From: an uncultured Aquimarina sp.
Lineage (GTDB): Bacteria; Bacteroidota; Bacteroidia; Flavobacteriales; Flavobacteriaceae
Assembly: GCA_947496355.1 (NCBI GenBank)
Contig: CANMCO010000017.1
Location: 1-54,256 of the forward strand
Length of the DNA stretch: 54,256 nucleotides
Direction: 5' to 3'
Shown here: piece by piece, positions 9,171 through 19,100 of the stretch
How positions within the stretch are numbered: position 1 is the first letter of the stretch
How the letters are laid out: the number at the start of each line of letters is the position of its first letter
The notes under the pieces: generated by a model
Databases searched by the model: none
What the model was told of the DNA's origin: nothing
Seen by the model: the letters and a program-made list of their open reading frames with translations, nothing else
Translations under genes and position numbers: made by a program

Positions 9171-10745
9171 CTAAATCTGTTCTGACTCAAGTAGGTTCAA
9201 TTTGGGAATAGTATTAATTGGTGCTGTATAATTATCTAAAATATACTCTAATTGTTTTCGATATGAAATCATTAGGTCTTCAATAGTATCCCTTTCATAC
9301 AGATCTGTGTTATAGTTAAGATTAAACCAAAAACAACCTCCAAGTTCACGAAAATCGATCTCTAAATCATATTTTGCTACAATAGTATCAACATATTTTT
9401 TACCTATACCCATTTCCAAAATTGTTCCTTTTTCAATTCCTGCTAGTTGGAAATCCTCTAGTATTTGTTCTTCTCTTTGTACTAATAGCAAAACATCGAA
9501 AATGGGATTTCTTCCCCTATTTTCAGTTAATTCTAAATCCTCTACGATTCTTTCATAAGGATACATTTGAAATGAATAAGATTTTGAAATAGTCTCTTTT
9601 ACTCTATTATAAAATTGAAGAAAATTCTCACTTGGATCTACTTGGCTACGAACTGCAATAGTATTAATATAAGGACCTATTTGTCCTTCTAAATCCGGAT
9701 GATCCCTTCCTAAAGCCGGAGTCCCAATAATCAAATCTTTTTTAGACGTATAGTTATAAAGAAAAACTTTCCATGTTGCCATAAAACTCATAAAAAGATT
9801 CCCTCCTTGCTCATCTACAAACTTCTTTAGTTTCTTTGTAGATTCTATAGAAATGTTTGTTCCAAGAAGTTTTCCTGAAAACGTCTTTTCTTTGGGTCTT
9901 TCTTTTTGATTTGGTAAATCCAAAAGAGGTAAATCTCCAGATAGATGATCAGACCAGTAATTTTGATATTCTTTTAATTCATTCTTTGCTAATCTTTTTG
10001 ATTGCCAATCGGAAAAATCTTTATATTGAATTTTCATTTTTGGAAAATCTATCTCCGCACCAGCTTTAAGCATTTCAGAAAAAGCCATTGCTTCTCTGGT
10101 AAAAATTTCTATAGATTCACCATCTGCAGCAATACTGTGCATGTTATAGTAAAAAATGTATTGATCTTCTTTCATTTTAAACAAAGAAGCTCTAAACAAT
10201 GGTCCTTTTTCTAGGTCAAATGGAATAAATGCATCGTTATCAATATCGGATCCAGCACGCACTTCCTTATCATCGCGACTGCTATAATCAAAATAATCTA
10301 TTTCAAATTCTAAATCCTCTCTCGATAATATATACTGTCGAACTTCGCCAAATTCATTTACTTTAAAAACAGTTCTTAAAGCCTCATGTCTATCTATGAC
10401 CATATCCACAGCCTGTTTGAACCTTTCTATATCCAGATTGGCTCCCAACTCCATAGTCCCAGGTATATTGTAAGCCTCAGAACCATTATTCATTTGGCAC
10501 AAATTCCAAATTCGTTTTTGAGCGAAAGACAATGGATAACTTTCTTGGGGAGTCGAAGATGGTATTTCAGCTTTTCCAGGATCTGTAAGATTAGACAGAT
10601 ATGCTATTAATTCCTGTTTATTGGATTTAATCTCATTAATTATGCCTGGATCAACACCAGTTTTTGGAATTTTTACAGATAACTCGCCTTCATTTAAACT
10701 TAAATGAATATTTTCTTTAACTAATTTTTGCAAAAGTGTTTTCAT
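9171..10745 (-). CDS. Free-standing NRPS condensation-like protein, catalytic His replaced by Ser
   Basis: This 524-residue protein has the same build as its neighbour: a TubC-like docking domain (about 1-52) followed by a condensation fold (about 65-500) with normal SYPLSFAQKRIW, RHEALRTVF, YW and GRNPIFDVLL motifs. The active-site motif HHxxxDG reads HSIAADGES, confirmed at DNA level (codons CAC AGT ATT GCT GCA GAT GGT). The second His, the catalytic base in this family, is therefore Ser. The domain may be unable to condense and might instead recruit a partner, such as the carbamoyltransferase encoded just upstream, or have another activity. The fold is certain; the loss of activity is inferred from the motif. 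Confidence 0.88.
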   Translation of the reverse strand: MKTLLQKLVKENIHLSLNEGELSVKIPKTGVDPGIINEIKSNKQELIAYLSNLTDPGKAEIPSSTPQESYPLSFAQKRIWNLCQMNNGSEAYNIPGTMELGANLDIERFKQAVDMVIDRHEALRTVFKVNEFGEVRQYILSREDLEFEIDYFDYSSRDDKEVRAGSDIDNDAFIPFDLEKGPLFRASLFKMKEDQYIFYYNMHSIAADGESIEIFTREAMAFSEMLKAGAEIDFPKMKIQYKDFSDWQSKRLAKNELKEYQNYWSDHLSGDLPLLDLPNQKERPKEKTFSGKLLGTNISIESTKKLKKFVDEQGGNLFMSFMATWKVFLYNYTSKKDLIIGTPALGRDHPDLEGQIGPYINTIAVRSQVDPSENFLQFYNRVKETISKSYSFQMYPYERIVEDLELTENRGRNPIFDVLLLVQREEQILEDFQLAGIEKGTILEMGIGKKYVDTIVAKYDLEIDFRELGGCFWFNLNYNTDLYERDTIEDLMISYRKQLEYILDNYTAPINTIPKLNLLESEQI

Positions 10746-10808
10746 CGGATGATGTGTGTATTTATTTTTTAATGAAGAGCCTTGTGATAATTTGATTGGA
10801 TTTTCAAA

Positions 10809-12551
10809 CTAGTATGATCTTTCCACAACCTTGAAAAGTCCTGATTCGAGATGAATTTTTGTTTCTTTTTTAACATGGATCTTCCCATTACTCCAAATAG
10901 CATTGACTTTCCCCCAATCTATTACACTTTGTACATCTGGAAAAAATCCTTTCCCACTGTGGTTTGCACTTGTATTACATAAAAGAGGTACTCCGCTCAA
11001 CTTTTTATATTCTTGTAATAATGTATAAACCTCGGGATTGCTATCAGCGCTTACAGTTTGAAGGCGTGCGGTTCCGTCTAAATGAGTAATAGCAGGTATT
11101 TTATCTATCCACTCTTCTCTAACCTTATGATCATATAACATATAGGGATCTGGTGTCCCTGGGTTGAAAATTGCCGGTGCATCTTCTACCATACAAATAG
11201 GAGCAACTGGCCTGTAATCTTCTCTTCCTTTTATTTTGTTTAACACCCCTTTCATGGTTGTAGAAACAGGTGCCGATAAAATACTTCTATTACCAAGTGC
11301 TCTTGGTCCTAATTCTGCTCTTCCGTTAAGAAAAATAATAGGTTCATTAAAATCATGAATGATTTTTGCTAAGTCTGGTATAGAACAATCTATATTGGTC
11401 CATGAATCATTTTCCTGGAATTCATTTAGAAACGGACCACTGTACACATCCCAATCTAATGCTAAACTGTCTGTATGTCTTACCATTTCTGAACAGGCAG
11501 CTCCTATAGCACTGCCGGAGTCATTGGGGAATGGAGGAACCCACACATCTTCAAACATACCAGAATTTCTTATGGCACTGTTCCATTTTATATTAAGGGC
11601 ACATCCTCCCACCATACAAATATTTTTCTTTTGCATAGGATAACGATCAACCAAACCTTTCAATTTTATTAACAATACATCTTGTAGAAATACATGATAG
11701 GTTGCCATAAGATCTACAGGTTTTACATCATTGATTTCACCATATATGACAAACTCTTTTAGAAGATTTGTTGATCTTTTGATCAATGTACTAAGATCAG
11801 TAATATTATCTTTTAAAATATCCCCTTCATTTCTATGAAAGGTTTCCTTAAAAAATGTTAATACTTCAGGAATACATTTACCCATAGCAATATAAGCCAT
11901 TACTTTACCAGCGATAGATAGCCCTTCTCCTTCAAAATTTGTAAAAGGGTTATAATTGGATGCAAAGGAAGCATAGCTATCACCTTTGATATGAAATATT
12001 GGTCCTAAATTATCTACTATTTTGGTGTCTGCATTGAAGTAAAAACATTGTGGAAACATTCCACCATCCCATACTAACACAAAAGAACTCTCTTGTTTTG
12101 ACGCAAAGGGACTTGTGCAATATGCCCCCATTAAGTGACCAGAAATGTGTAAATAACTGTTATAGGAAAAATTATTCTTAGGATACGTGAATGACTGCTC
12201 TTCTAATACATTTTCATCTTTTACTAGCATTCCATATTTACCAAATTCAATTTCAAATTGATTCCCTAACGTATCATTAATTTTTGTAAAAAATGCGGAT
12301 GCATCATTTTCTTTACCGGCTTTTTCTTCATCATATTCTCCCCAGCCATCAATTACAAACTTATCTACATCTTCGATTTTATATCCATTCTCTTCTAGTA
12401 CAGATGATAAGAATCTAAGATCAAGGTCTAACAGATCAGAAAATCTTGCGCTGTTATTCAGTTTTTCCATCTCATAGCTGAATACTAATTTGCCATTATC
12501 AATCAATGCTATTGCACCGTCATGAGTAAGTTTTAAGCCACATATGATCAT
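10809..12551 (-). CDS. O-carbamoyltransferase, NodU/CmcH/TobZ family
   Basis: This 580-residue protein matches the carbamoyltransferase family that makes carbamoyl-adenylate from carbamoyl phosphate and ATP and transfers the carbamoyl group to a hydroxyl of a natural product. The N-terminal Kae1-like lobe opens with ICGLKLTHDGAIALI and contains HISGHLMGAY and WDGGMF. The C-terminal YrdC-like lobe has FLNGRAELGPRALGNRSI and PLLCNTSANHSGKGF. Length and both signature regions agree with a full, active enzyme. It sits in the middle of the NRPS-PKS operon with gaps of 45 and 63 nt, so it is probably a tailoring enzyme for the same product. The acceptor hydroxyl could be on a Ser/Thr-like residue, a polyketide hydroxyl or an oxidised glycine; the sequence does not decide. 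Confidence 0.92.
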   Translation of the reverse strand: MIICGLKLTHDGAIALIDNGKLVFSYEMEKLNNSARFSDLLDLDLRFLSSVLEENGYKIEDVDKFVIDGWGEYDEEKAGKENDASAFFTKINDTLGNQFEIEFGKYGMLVKDENVLEEQSFTYPKNNFSYNSYLHISGHLMGAYCTSPFASKQESSFVLVWDGGMFPQCFYFNADTKIVDNLGPIFHIKGDSYASFASNYNPFTNFEGEGLSIAGKVMAYIAMGKCIPEVLTFFKETFHRNEGDILKDNITDLSTLIKRSTNLLKEFVIYGEINDVKPVDLMATYHVFLQDVLLIKLKGLVDRYPMQKKNICMVGGCALNIKWNSAIRNSGMFEDVWVPPFPNDSGSAIGAACSEMVRHTDSLALDWDVYSGPFLNEFQENDSWTNIDCSIPDLAKIIHDFNEPIIFLNGRAELGPRALGNRSILSAPVSTTMKGVLNKIKGREDYRPVAPICMVEDAPAIFNPGTPDPYMLYDHKVREEWIDKIPAITHLDGTARLQTVSADSNPEVYTLLQEYKKLSGVPLLCNTSANHSGKGFFPDVQSVIDWGKVNAIWSNGKIHVKKETKIHLESGLFKVVERSY

Positions 12552-12596
12552 ATCGTAATTTTTTATTTGTTATTTATATTCTGAAAGTTTGATTTG

Positions 12597-15500
12597 TTAT
12601 ATTTTAATTTCACTGAATTCGCTTTCGTCTATTTCTTCCGCCTCTTTAAACCTAAGATCTATCTTGATCCTCTCGGCTATCAATTCTATAGTGTTTTCAA
12701 CATAGATTCCTCTTAGGTCATACTTTAATCCAAATTCTTTATTTATAGTGTTAAGCACACGTATGCCTCGTAAGCTATTCCCTCCTACTTGAAAAAAATC
12801 ATCTTTAACACCTACTTTTTCTATCTGCAAAACCTCTTTCCAGATTTCTACCAATTTGACCTGAATATCATTATACGGAGCGACATATTCTTGTTTGATA
12901 GTAGGAATAGGCAATACTTGGCGATTTATCTTACCGTTTTGAGTTAAAGGCATTTCTTCGAGTTTTACATAGATTCTAGGAACCATATATTCTGGCAACC
13001 TACTCTGTAAAGTTTTTTGTATCTCTTGTTCCTCTATCTCATTTTCACAAACAATATATCCCACTAATTGTTTAGAATCACCAACACCTTCTAATGCCAG
13101 GACCACTGACTGTTGAATAATATCAATTTCATTTAATGCAGACTCGATTTCTCCTAATTCTATCCGATATCCATTTATCTTTACTTGATGATCATTTCTA
13201 CCTAAAAACTCTATATTACCATCAGATATCCAACGTGCCAAATCTCCTGTTAAATAGAGCAGCTGGTCTTTTTTGAATGGGTTACTAATAAATTTTTCTT
13301 TTGATAAATCCGGACGATTTAAATACCCCCCAGATAATCCCGCTCCTCCAATACATAGCTGACCCACCATTCCCTGTGGTACTAAGGATAGATTTTCATC
13401 TAAAATATATGCTTGAGTATTGGTTATTGGTTTTCCAATCGGAATCGAACTATATGTTTTTTCCTTAGATAATTTGTAACATGTACTATAAGTGGTATCT
13501 TCTGAAGGCCCGTAGAGGTTCCTAATCTCGGCATTATATGTTAAAAGTTTTTGAGCAATATCTACTGGAAAAGGTTCTCCTGCTAAATTAACAGCACTTA
13601 CATTTTTTAAATCATATCCTTCGTCTAAAACATTTCTAATACTTGAAGGAACAGTATTTAATAATATCTTGGTATCATTTTCTAAGTGCTTTCCAATTTC
13701 TAATGCGCTATCCAGTAATTTTATTTTTTTACCAACAGATAAAGTGAAAAATAACTCAAAGACAGAAAGATCAAAGCAATGAGATGTAACTGCATATACC
13801 ACATTAAAATCAGTACCTTCAAATTCATCTTTTGCCCATTTTATAAAGGCAGCAACGCTCTTATGAGTTATCATAACTCCTTTGGGGTTTCCTGTTGTCC
13901 CTGAAGTATAAATTACATAGGCTAACTCCCTATTTTCCTTATCATTCTCTATGTTTTCTTTTGAATAGTTATCTTTAGTTTCCTCAAAACTATTTAACTC
14001 TTCTTTGTCGATTACCAATTTACAGTTACTATCATCTTCTATGTACGTTACTCTCTCTTCTGGATAGTTTATATCTATCGGCACATATGCGGCTCCTGTT
14101 TTGAGCACTGCCAATAAAGAAATCAACAACTTTTCGTTCCTTGCGAGTTTTACCCCAACAAAATCATTATTTACTATGTTCTGCTGTTCTTTTAAGTAAT
14201 GGGCCAACTGGTTAGACTGCTCGTTAAGCGCTCTGTATGTTAAATTTACATCTTCAAACTCAACCGCAATGTTATCTGGCGTATTCGCAACTTGTTCTTC
14301 GAATATATCTATTATAGTTCTCTCAGTATCATATACCATATCGGTATTATTGAATTCTTGCAAAAGAACTTTCCTTTCTTCTTCTAGTAAATATTTTGCT
14401 TTACCTATGCTCTCTTCCGGATGTTTTAAAAGTTCACCTAGTAATTCCTTATAATGAAGCATGAAGCTTTCTATCATTTCATGTTCATATACATCACTAT
14501 TATATCTAATAATGAAATCTACCCCTCCTTTTAACTCGGTGAAATCAATTTCAATATCAAGTAAAGTCATCTTTTCTCCAAGGTCTTGTATATTTTCTCC
14601 TGCTATACCTTCTTTAGAGATTTCTGAAACTCCCAGATAGTTTATTAATATATCAAAAATCGGACTTCTGCTTGCTTCTCTTTTACCATTCAAATCTTCT
14701 AAAAGTTTATCGAATGGATACATTTGATGCTCTAATCCTTCTAAGGTAGTTGCTCTAATCTGATCATATAATTCTGTAAAACTACTATCTGAATCAACCC
14801 GACTTCTTAACGCTAATGTATTTATATAAACACCTATTTGATCTTCTAAATCTGCATGATCCCTACCTGCAATTGGGTTTCCTATGACTATATCGCTCTC
14901 GCCTGTATAACGGTAAAGTAAAACTTTAGAGACTGCTAATAATCCCATAAATAAACTTCCTCCTCTATCTTTGGCAAAACTTTGTAGTTTAGAAATTATT
15001 TTTGGTGATATATAAGTCCCTAAGCTTTTTCCATAAAAAGTCTTTTTTTGAGGTCTTTTTTTTCTTGTTGGTAAATCTATGCTTGGTATTTCTCCACTTA
15101 ATACAGAAAGCCAATACTCCTTATGTTCTTGATGTTTAACACCATTTATAAGATCTAATTGCCACGCAGTATAATCTTTATATTGTATTCTCAAAGGAGA
15201 AATATTTGGAAGTTTATCTGACACATAAGCTTCATAATATTTCATCACATCTTGAATTAAAACCTCCATAGACCATCCATCACTAATGATATGATGCATA
15301 TTATAATAAAAGATAAATTTATCATCTGATATCTGAAGTAAGCTTGCTCTTAACAATGGGCCATTTGACAGGTCAAACGATTTATAAGCATCAGATAAAA
15401 TGTATGTTTTTGCAACTTCTTGAGGATTTTTATTATTTCTAAAATCTCTGAAGTCGATAGTAAAAGATATCTCCTCTGGATCTAAAATAATCTGGCAAGG

Positions 15501-15929
15501 TTCACAATTATCGTCTTCTTTGAACACTGTGCGTAATATCTCATGCCTTTCGATAACGGATTTAATAGCTCTTTCGAAACAATTCAGATCATAATGTCCA
15601 ATCAATTCGATTTCGGTAGGTAGGTTATATGCTGTGGATCCTTCTTCAAGTTGACTTAATATCCAAACTCGTTGTTGAGCATTAGATAGAGGGTAACTCG
15701 ATTTTTTGTCTATAATTGGTATTGGCGACATTACACCATCCTTATCAAGATTTTTCAAATACGTAATAATTTCATCTTTATTAGATTTAATCATTGCTAT
15801 TTGATCGGGTGATATTTTGTTTTTATAGGATGTGATTTTTATATCATCTCCTTGTAAGAATAGTTTAATTTGCTGTTCTCTGAACTCAACAAAAAGGTCT
15901 TTTATATTTATCAATGATGTGCTGTTCAT
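12597..15929 (-). CDS. NRPS, docking-C-A-T module (Ala-type)
   Basis: One complete elongation module: a TubC-like docking region (about 1-60), condensation (about 75-500; HHIISDGWSMEV), adenylation (about 530-1010; YTSGTTGNPKG, YGPSEDTT, TGDLARW) and carrier (GGNSLRG, about 1060). Specificity residues by hand are D-L-F-N-N-A-L-T-Y-K, which I recall as an alanine code. The A domain is nearly the same as the first and third A domains of the large NRPS at 28334-37036, pointing to recent duplication. I chose the ATG at 15927-15929; the frame could also start at a TTG at 15933-15935, two codons upstream. The tail ends EFSEIKI, an acidic-then-hydrophobic end typical of partners of TubC docking domains. 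No thioesterase follows. Confidence 0.93.
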   Translation of the reverse strand: MNSTSLINIKDLFVEFREQQIKLFLQGDDIKITSYKNKISPDQIAMIKSNKDEIITYLKNLDKDGVMSPIPIIDKKSSYPLSNAQQRVWILSQLEEGSTAYNLPTEIELIGHYDLNCFERAIKSVIERHEILRTVFKEDDNCEPCQIILDPEEISFTIDFRDFRNNKNPQEVAKTYILSDAYKSFDLSNGPLLRASLLQISDDKFIFYYNMHHIISDGWSMEVLIQDVMKYYEAYVSDKLPNISPLRIQYKDYTAWQLDLINGVKHQEHKEYWLSVLSGEIPSIDLPTRKKRPQKKTFYGKSLGTYISPKIISKLQSFAKDRGGSLFMGLLAVSKVLLYRYTGESDIVIGNPIAGRDHADLEDQIGVYINTLALRSRVDSDSSFTELYDQIRATTLEGLEHQMYPFDKLLEDLNGKREASRSPIFDILINYLGVSEISKEGIAGENIQDLGEKMTLLDIEIDFTELKGGVDFIIRYNSDVYEHEMIESFMLHYKELLGELLKHPEESIGKAKYLLEEERKVLLQEFNNTDMVYDTERTIIDIFEEQVANTPDNIAVEFEDVNLTYRALNEQSNQLAHYLKEQQNIVNNDFVGVKLARNEKLLISLLAVLKTGAAYVPIDINYPEERVTYIEDDSNCKLVIDKEELNSFEETKDNYSKENIENDKENRELAYVIYTSGTTGNPKGVMITHKSVAAFIKWAKDEFEGTDFNVVYAVTSHCFDLSVFELFFTLSVGKKIKLLDSALEIGKHLENDTKILLNTVPSSIRNVLDEGYDLKNVSAVNLAGEPFPVDIAQKLLTYNAEIRNLYGPSEDTTYSTCYKLSKEKTYSSIPIGKPITNTQAYILDENLSLVPQGMVGQLCIGGAGLSGGYLNRPDLSKEKFISNPFKKDQLLYLTGDLARWISDGNIEFLGRNDHQVKINGYRIELGEIESALNEIDIIQQSVVLALEGVGDSKQLVGYIVCENEIEEQEIQKTLQSRLPEYMVPRIYVKLEEMPLTQNGKINRQVLPIPTIKQEYVAPYNDIQVKLVEIWKEVLQIEKVGVKDDFFQVGGNSLRGIRVLNTINKEFGLKYDLRGIYVENTIELIAERIKIDLRFKEAEEIDESEFSEIKI

Positions 15930-16002
15930 ATTCAATAGTTTTTTGAGTAGCTATTCGTTATTTATACTTTTATTTATATCGGATGCCCAACGCAAATTCA
16001 TA

Positions 16003-16119
16003 CTAAGATGCATGAGGTTCTTTTGCTTTATTAGCTAATAGACCCGCTTGAAGGATATAATTTTCTTCCTCTGGAGTATCAAAAATGCTAGTATTAGCAA
16101 AGCGTAGTTTTGGTGATAT
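16003..16119 (-). pseudogene. Possible gene remnant between the PKS and the following NRPS
   Basis: On the minus strand, 38 codons stay open between two stops and read as plausible protein (for example FDTPEEENYILQAGLLANK, ending KEPHAS), but there is no ATG or good start. It may be the tail of a lost gene or chance. I do not recognise the family. Confidence 0.25.
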
Positions 16120-16141
16120 CTAATACCTTAAATCCTGTTAT

Positions 16142-19100
16142 TTAGATAACAATTGTGTCTATTTCTTCTTGTTCATTTACATCTTCCTGCATCCATTTTG
16201 TTTCGTCAATCAGTTTAGAAATATTAGCTATTGTCTTATTGGAAAATATATCTGACATGGTTAGTGTAATACCCATACTCTTTTTTACTTTGTTTATAAG
16301 TATTACAGCTTTTAGAGAATCTCCTCCTAACTCGAAAAAATCATCCTCTACTCCTAATTCGGTAATACCAAAAAGGTTTTCAAACAACTTGATTACTTCA
16401 GTTTCTGTTTCATTCTTAGGAGCTGTAAAAGAGGCTTTTACTATTTTTCGGTTTACTTTTACATTATTCTTAGGTTTCTCCTCTTTATGAGTATCTTTTG
16501 TTGGATTATTTAAATCTCTTTTAGAAACAATGATTTGTTTTAAATTATGGTATAAAAAAGAATAATGAAAAGCATTTATAAGCTCCTCAGGACGTATCCA
16601 CGGGTCTTCATCATAAACTCGATCCAAGTTTAAAATAGACCAATTTGTATCTTCTCTTAGTACTATGCTATCCATCTGTGCAGAAGCTGATGCATATCCT
16701 CCATACGATACTCCTCCTAAAAAGGACGATAAACTAGAAATTACTTTAACAAAATCAATCTTTCTTTCTTGTGTAATTCGCTTGAGGTTGAGCAAACTAT
16801 TTACTCGTATTGAAAAGTGTTTTTTTATAATATCATCTTCAATACCAGATACTAACTCAACATCTTTTATTTCTGTGTTTCTAGCGGCGTGAATAATTCC
16901 GTTTATAGCTCCATATTTATTTTCTATATTTTCTATTTCCTGTAGTAAATGATCATAGTTAGTGATATCCACATGAAGGCAAGTAACATTTCCTGGTAGT
17001 TCTTTTAATTGTTTATATGCTTGTTTTTCTTTTTCGCTCCACTTAAATGGGGGCTTATTAGAAAAGATAACAACATTGGCTTCAAACTCATTAAGTAAAT
17101 TACCGGCTAACGTACATTCAATATCATCCAGGGTTCCGGTAATCAAATAATTCCCTTGTTTTTTTACTAAAGGGGTTTCTATTTTGTCATCTTCTGATAC
17201 TATGATCGGTTCATAATATAAAGCCCATCTTCTGCCATTTCTATAAGCTACCGTATCATACTTATTTGCAACTTTGAATTCTTCGATGACATCATTAATC
17301 GTATAGTTACTAATATCTATATCTAAAAAAGTTGCATATAAATTTTGACTTTCTTGAGCTAGTACATTTAATAGCGTTCCCGTATGCTGATTAACTACTT
17401 TATTATTTTCTGCTCCTGTTACTTTATAATTTTTATCATTGAGAACTATTATTTTCTTTGGATTCTTTATTTCATCTAAACCTAAGCCATTAATAATCTT
17501 TAAGACCTTGTCAAAGGTTTGATTGTATTCTAAATATGTACCTTGATTTTTAGAGGATTGTTTTTCGGTTAGTTCCCAGTTGTAAACAATAAAATCGAAA
17601 TCAAAGTTTATATTTTCCAGATAGTCCTTTAGTTCTTTGTACTCATTTTTTTCTTCCGAATTAATGGTAATATTCTTAGATGAATAAGCTTTGAATTGCT
17701 TCCCTTTTGTAATCGTAAACACATCATTTCCATTTTTTGTAAGTGCCTGTATCAATTCTTCAGAAAATGCGGATTCATCATTGAAAACCAAATATTTATT
17801 TGCATCTGAAAATATCGTTTTTTTATGAGTATTCCCTGGAGAATATTTCCAGGAAGGCATATATAAGGATTCTGAAATATTCTTTTGAATCAGATGTGTA
17901 CCATTTAATTTTAATAAGTTATCATCTAATTGCACTTTTGAAGGAATATCATACTCATCAAATGCATATGTAGGTAATGAAATTTTATTTGGTGGATTGT
18001 TCTGATAATACATTGTCCAATCAATATCAAACCCATTTAACCATAGTTTTCCCAAAAAGTCATTAAAATATTGGTTATCGTTTACAATTTCTTTTGGATG
18101 CCTGATTGTGGTTACAACGTTATTTTCTAATTTGCGATTCTGACATTTTTTATAAAATGTAGTTAACGTTCTTCCCGGGCCTACTTCAATAAATATTGAG
18201 TTATCGAGCTTTATCAATTCTTTAATTCCTTTTTCGAATTGCACGGCTTCAACAATATGATTAGACCAATACTTAATTGATGTTGCCTCTTCTTTTGTTA
18301 TAATATCACCAGTACTATTAGAAATGAACGGGATCTTAGGGTCGTGAAGAGAAATTGATTGTAACTCTTTTTCAAAATCTTCAAGGATTTCCTCCATCAT
18401 TTTTGAATGAAACGCATGTGACGTTTTCAAAGTGGTATAAAGGATCTCTTTTGCTTCCAACTTCTTTTTGACCCAGGTTATATCATCCTTGGTTCCGGAA
18501 ACCACAAAGGAATCTGGAGAATTTATGGCCGCAATGGATACATTTTCTAATATTTCTTTTTCTACCTGATCTACAGACAGTCCTATACTAATCATGTCTC
18601 CCTCTGCTACTTGGGACATTAATTCGGCTCTTTTACTTACAATTTTTAGAGCATCTTCAAAAGTAAATACTCCGCTTATCGTAGCGGCTACGTATTCTCC
18701 CAAACTATGACCTATCATATAATCCGGAGCCGTTCCCAAGGCAAGTAATAATTGTGACAGGGCGTACTCAAAAACAAATAGTATAGGTTGCGTATAGAGA
18801 GTTTGATTGATTAGGCCTGAAGGCACAGCATCTTCATTAAATACTATGCTTTTATAATCTGTACCATTAAGTTGTTGCAGGCGATCTAAGCCTTCATCCA
18901 GAAATTCTTTAAAAACCGGAAAGGAATCGTATAAGTCTTTACCCATATTTAGGTATTGACTACCTTGTCCTGAAAACATAAAAACAAGATTATTTTTTGC
19001 TTTTACGATATTCTCTTTTGCCCTTTTGTTAGTTAACGACTCAATAAGATCATCCTGATCTCTAACCAAGAGATATTTTGCAAAATCAAATTGTTTCCTA

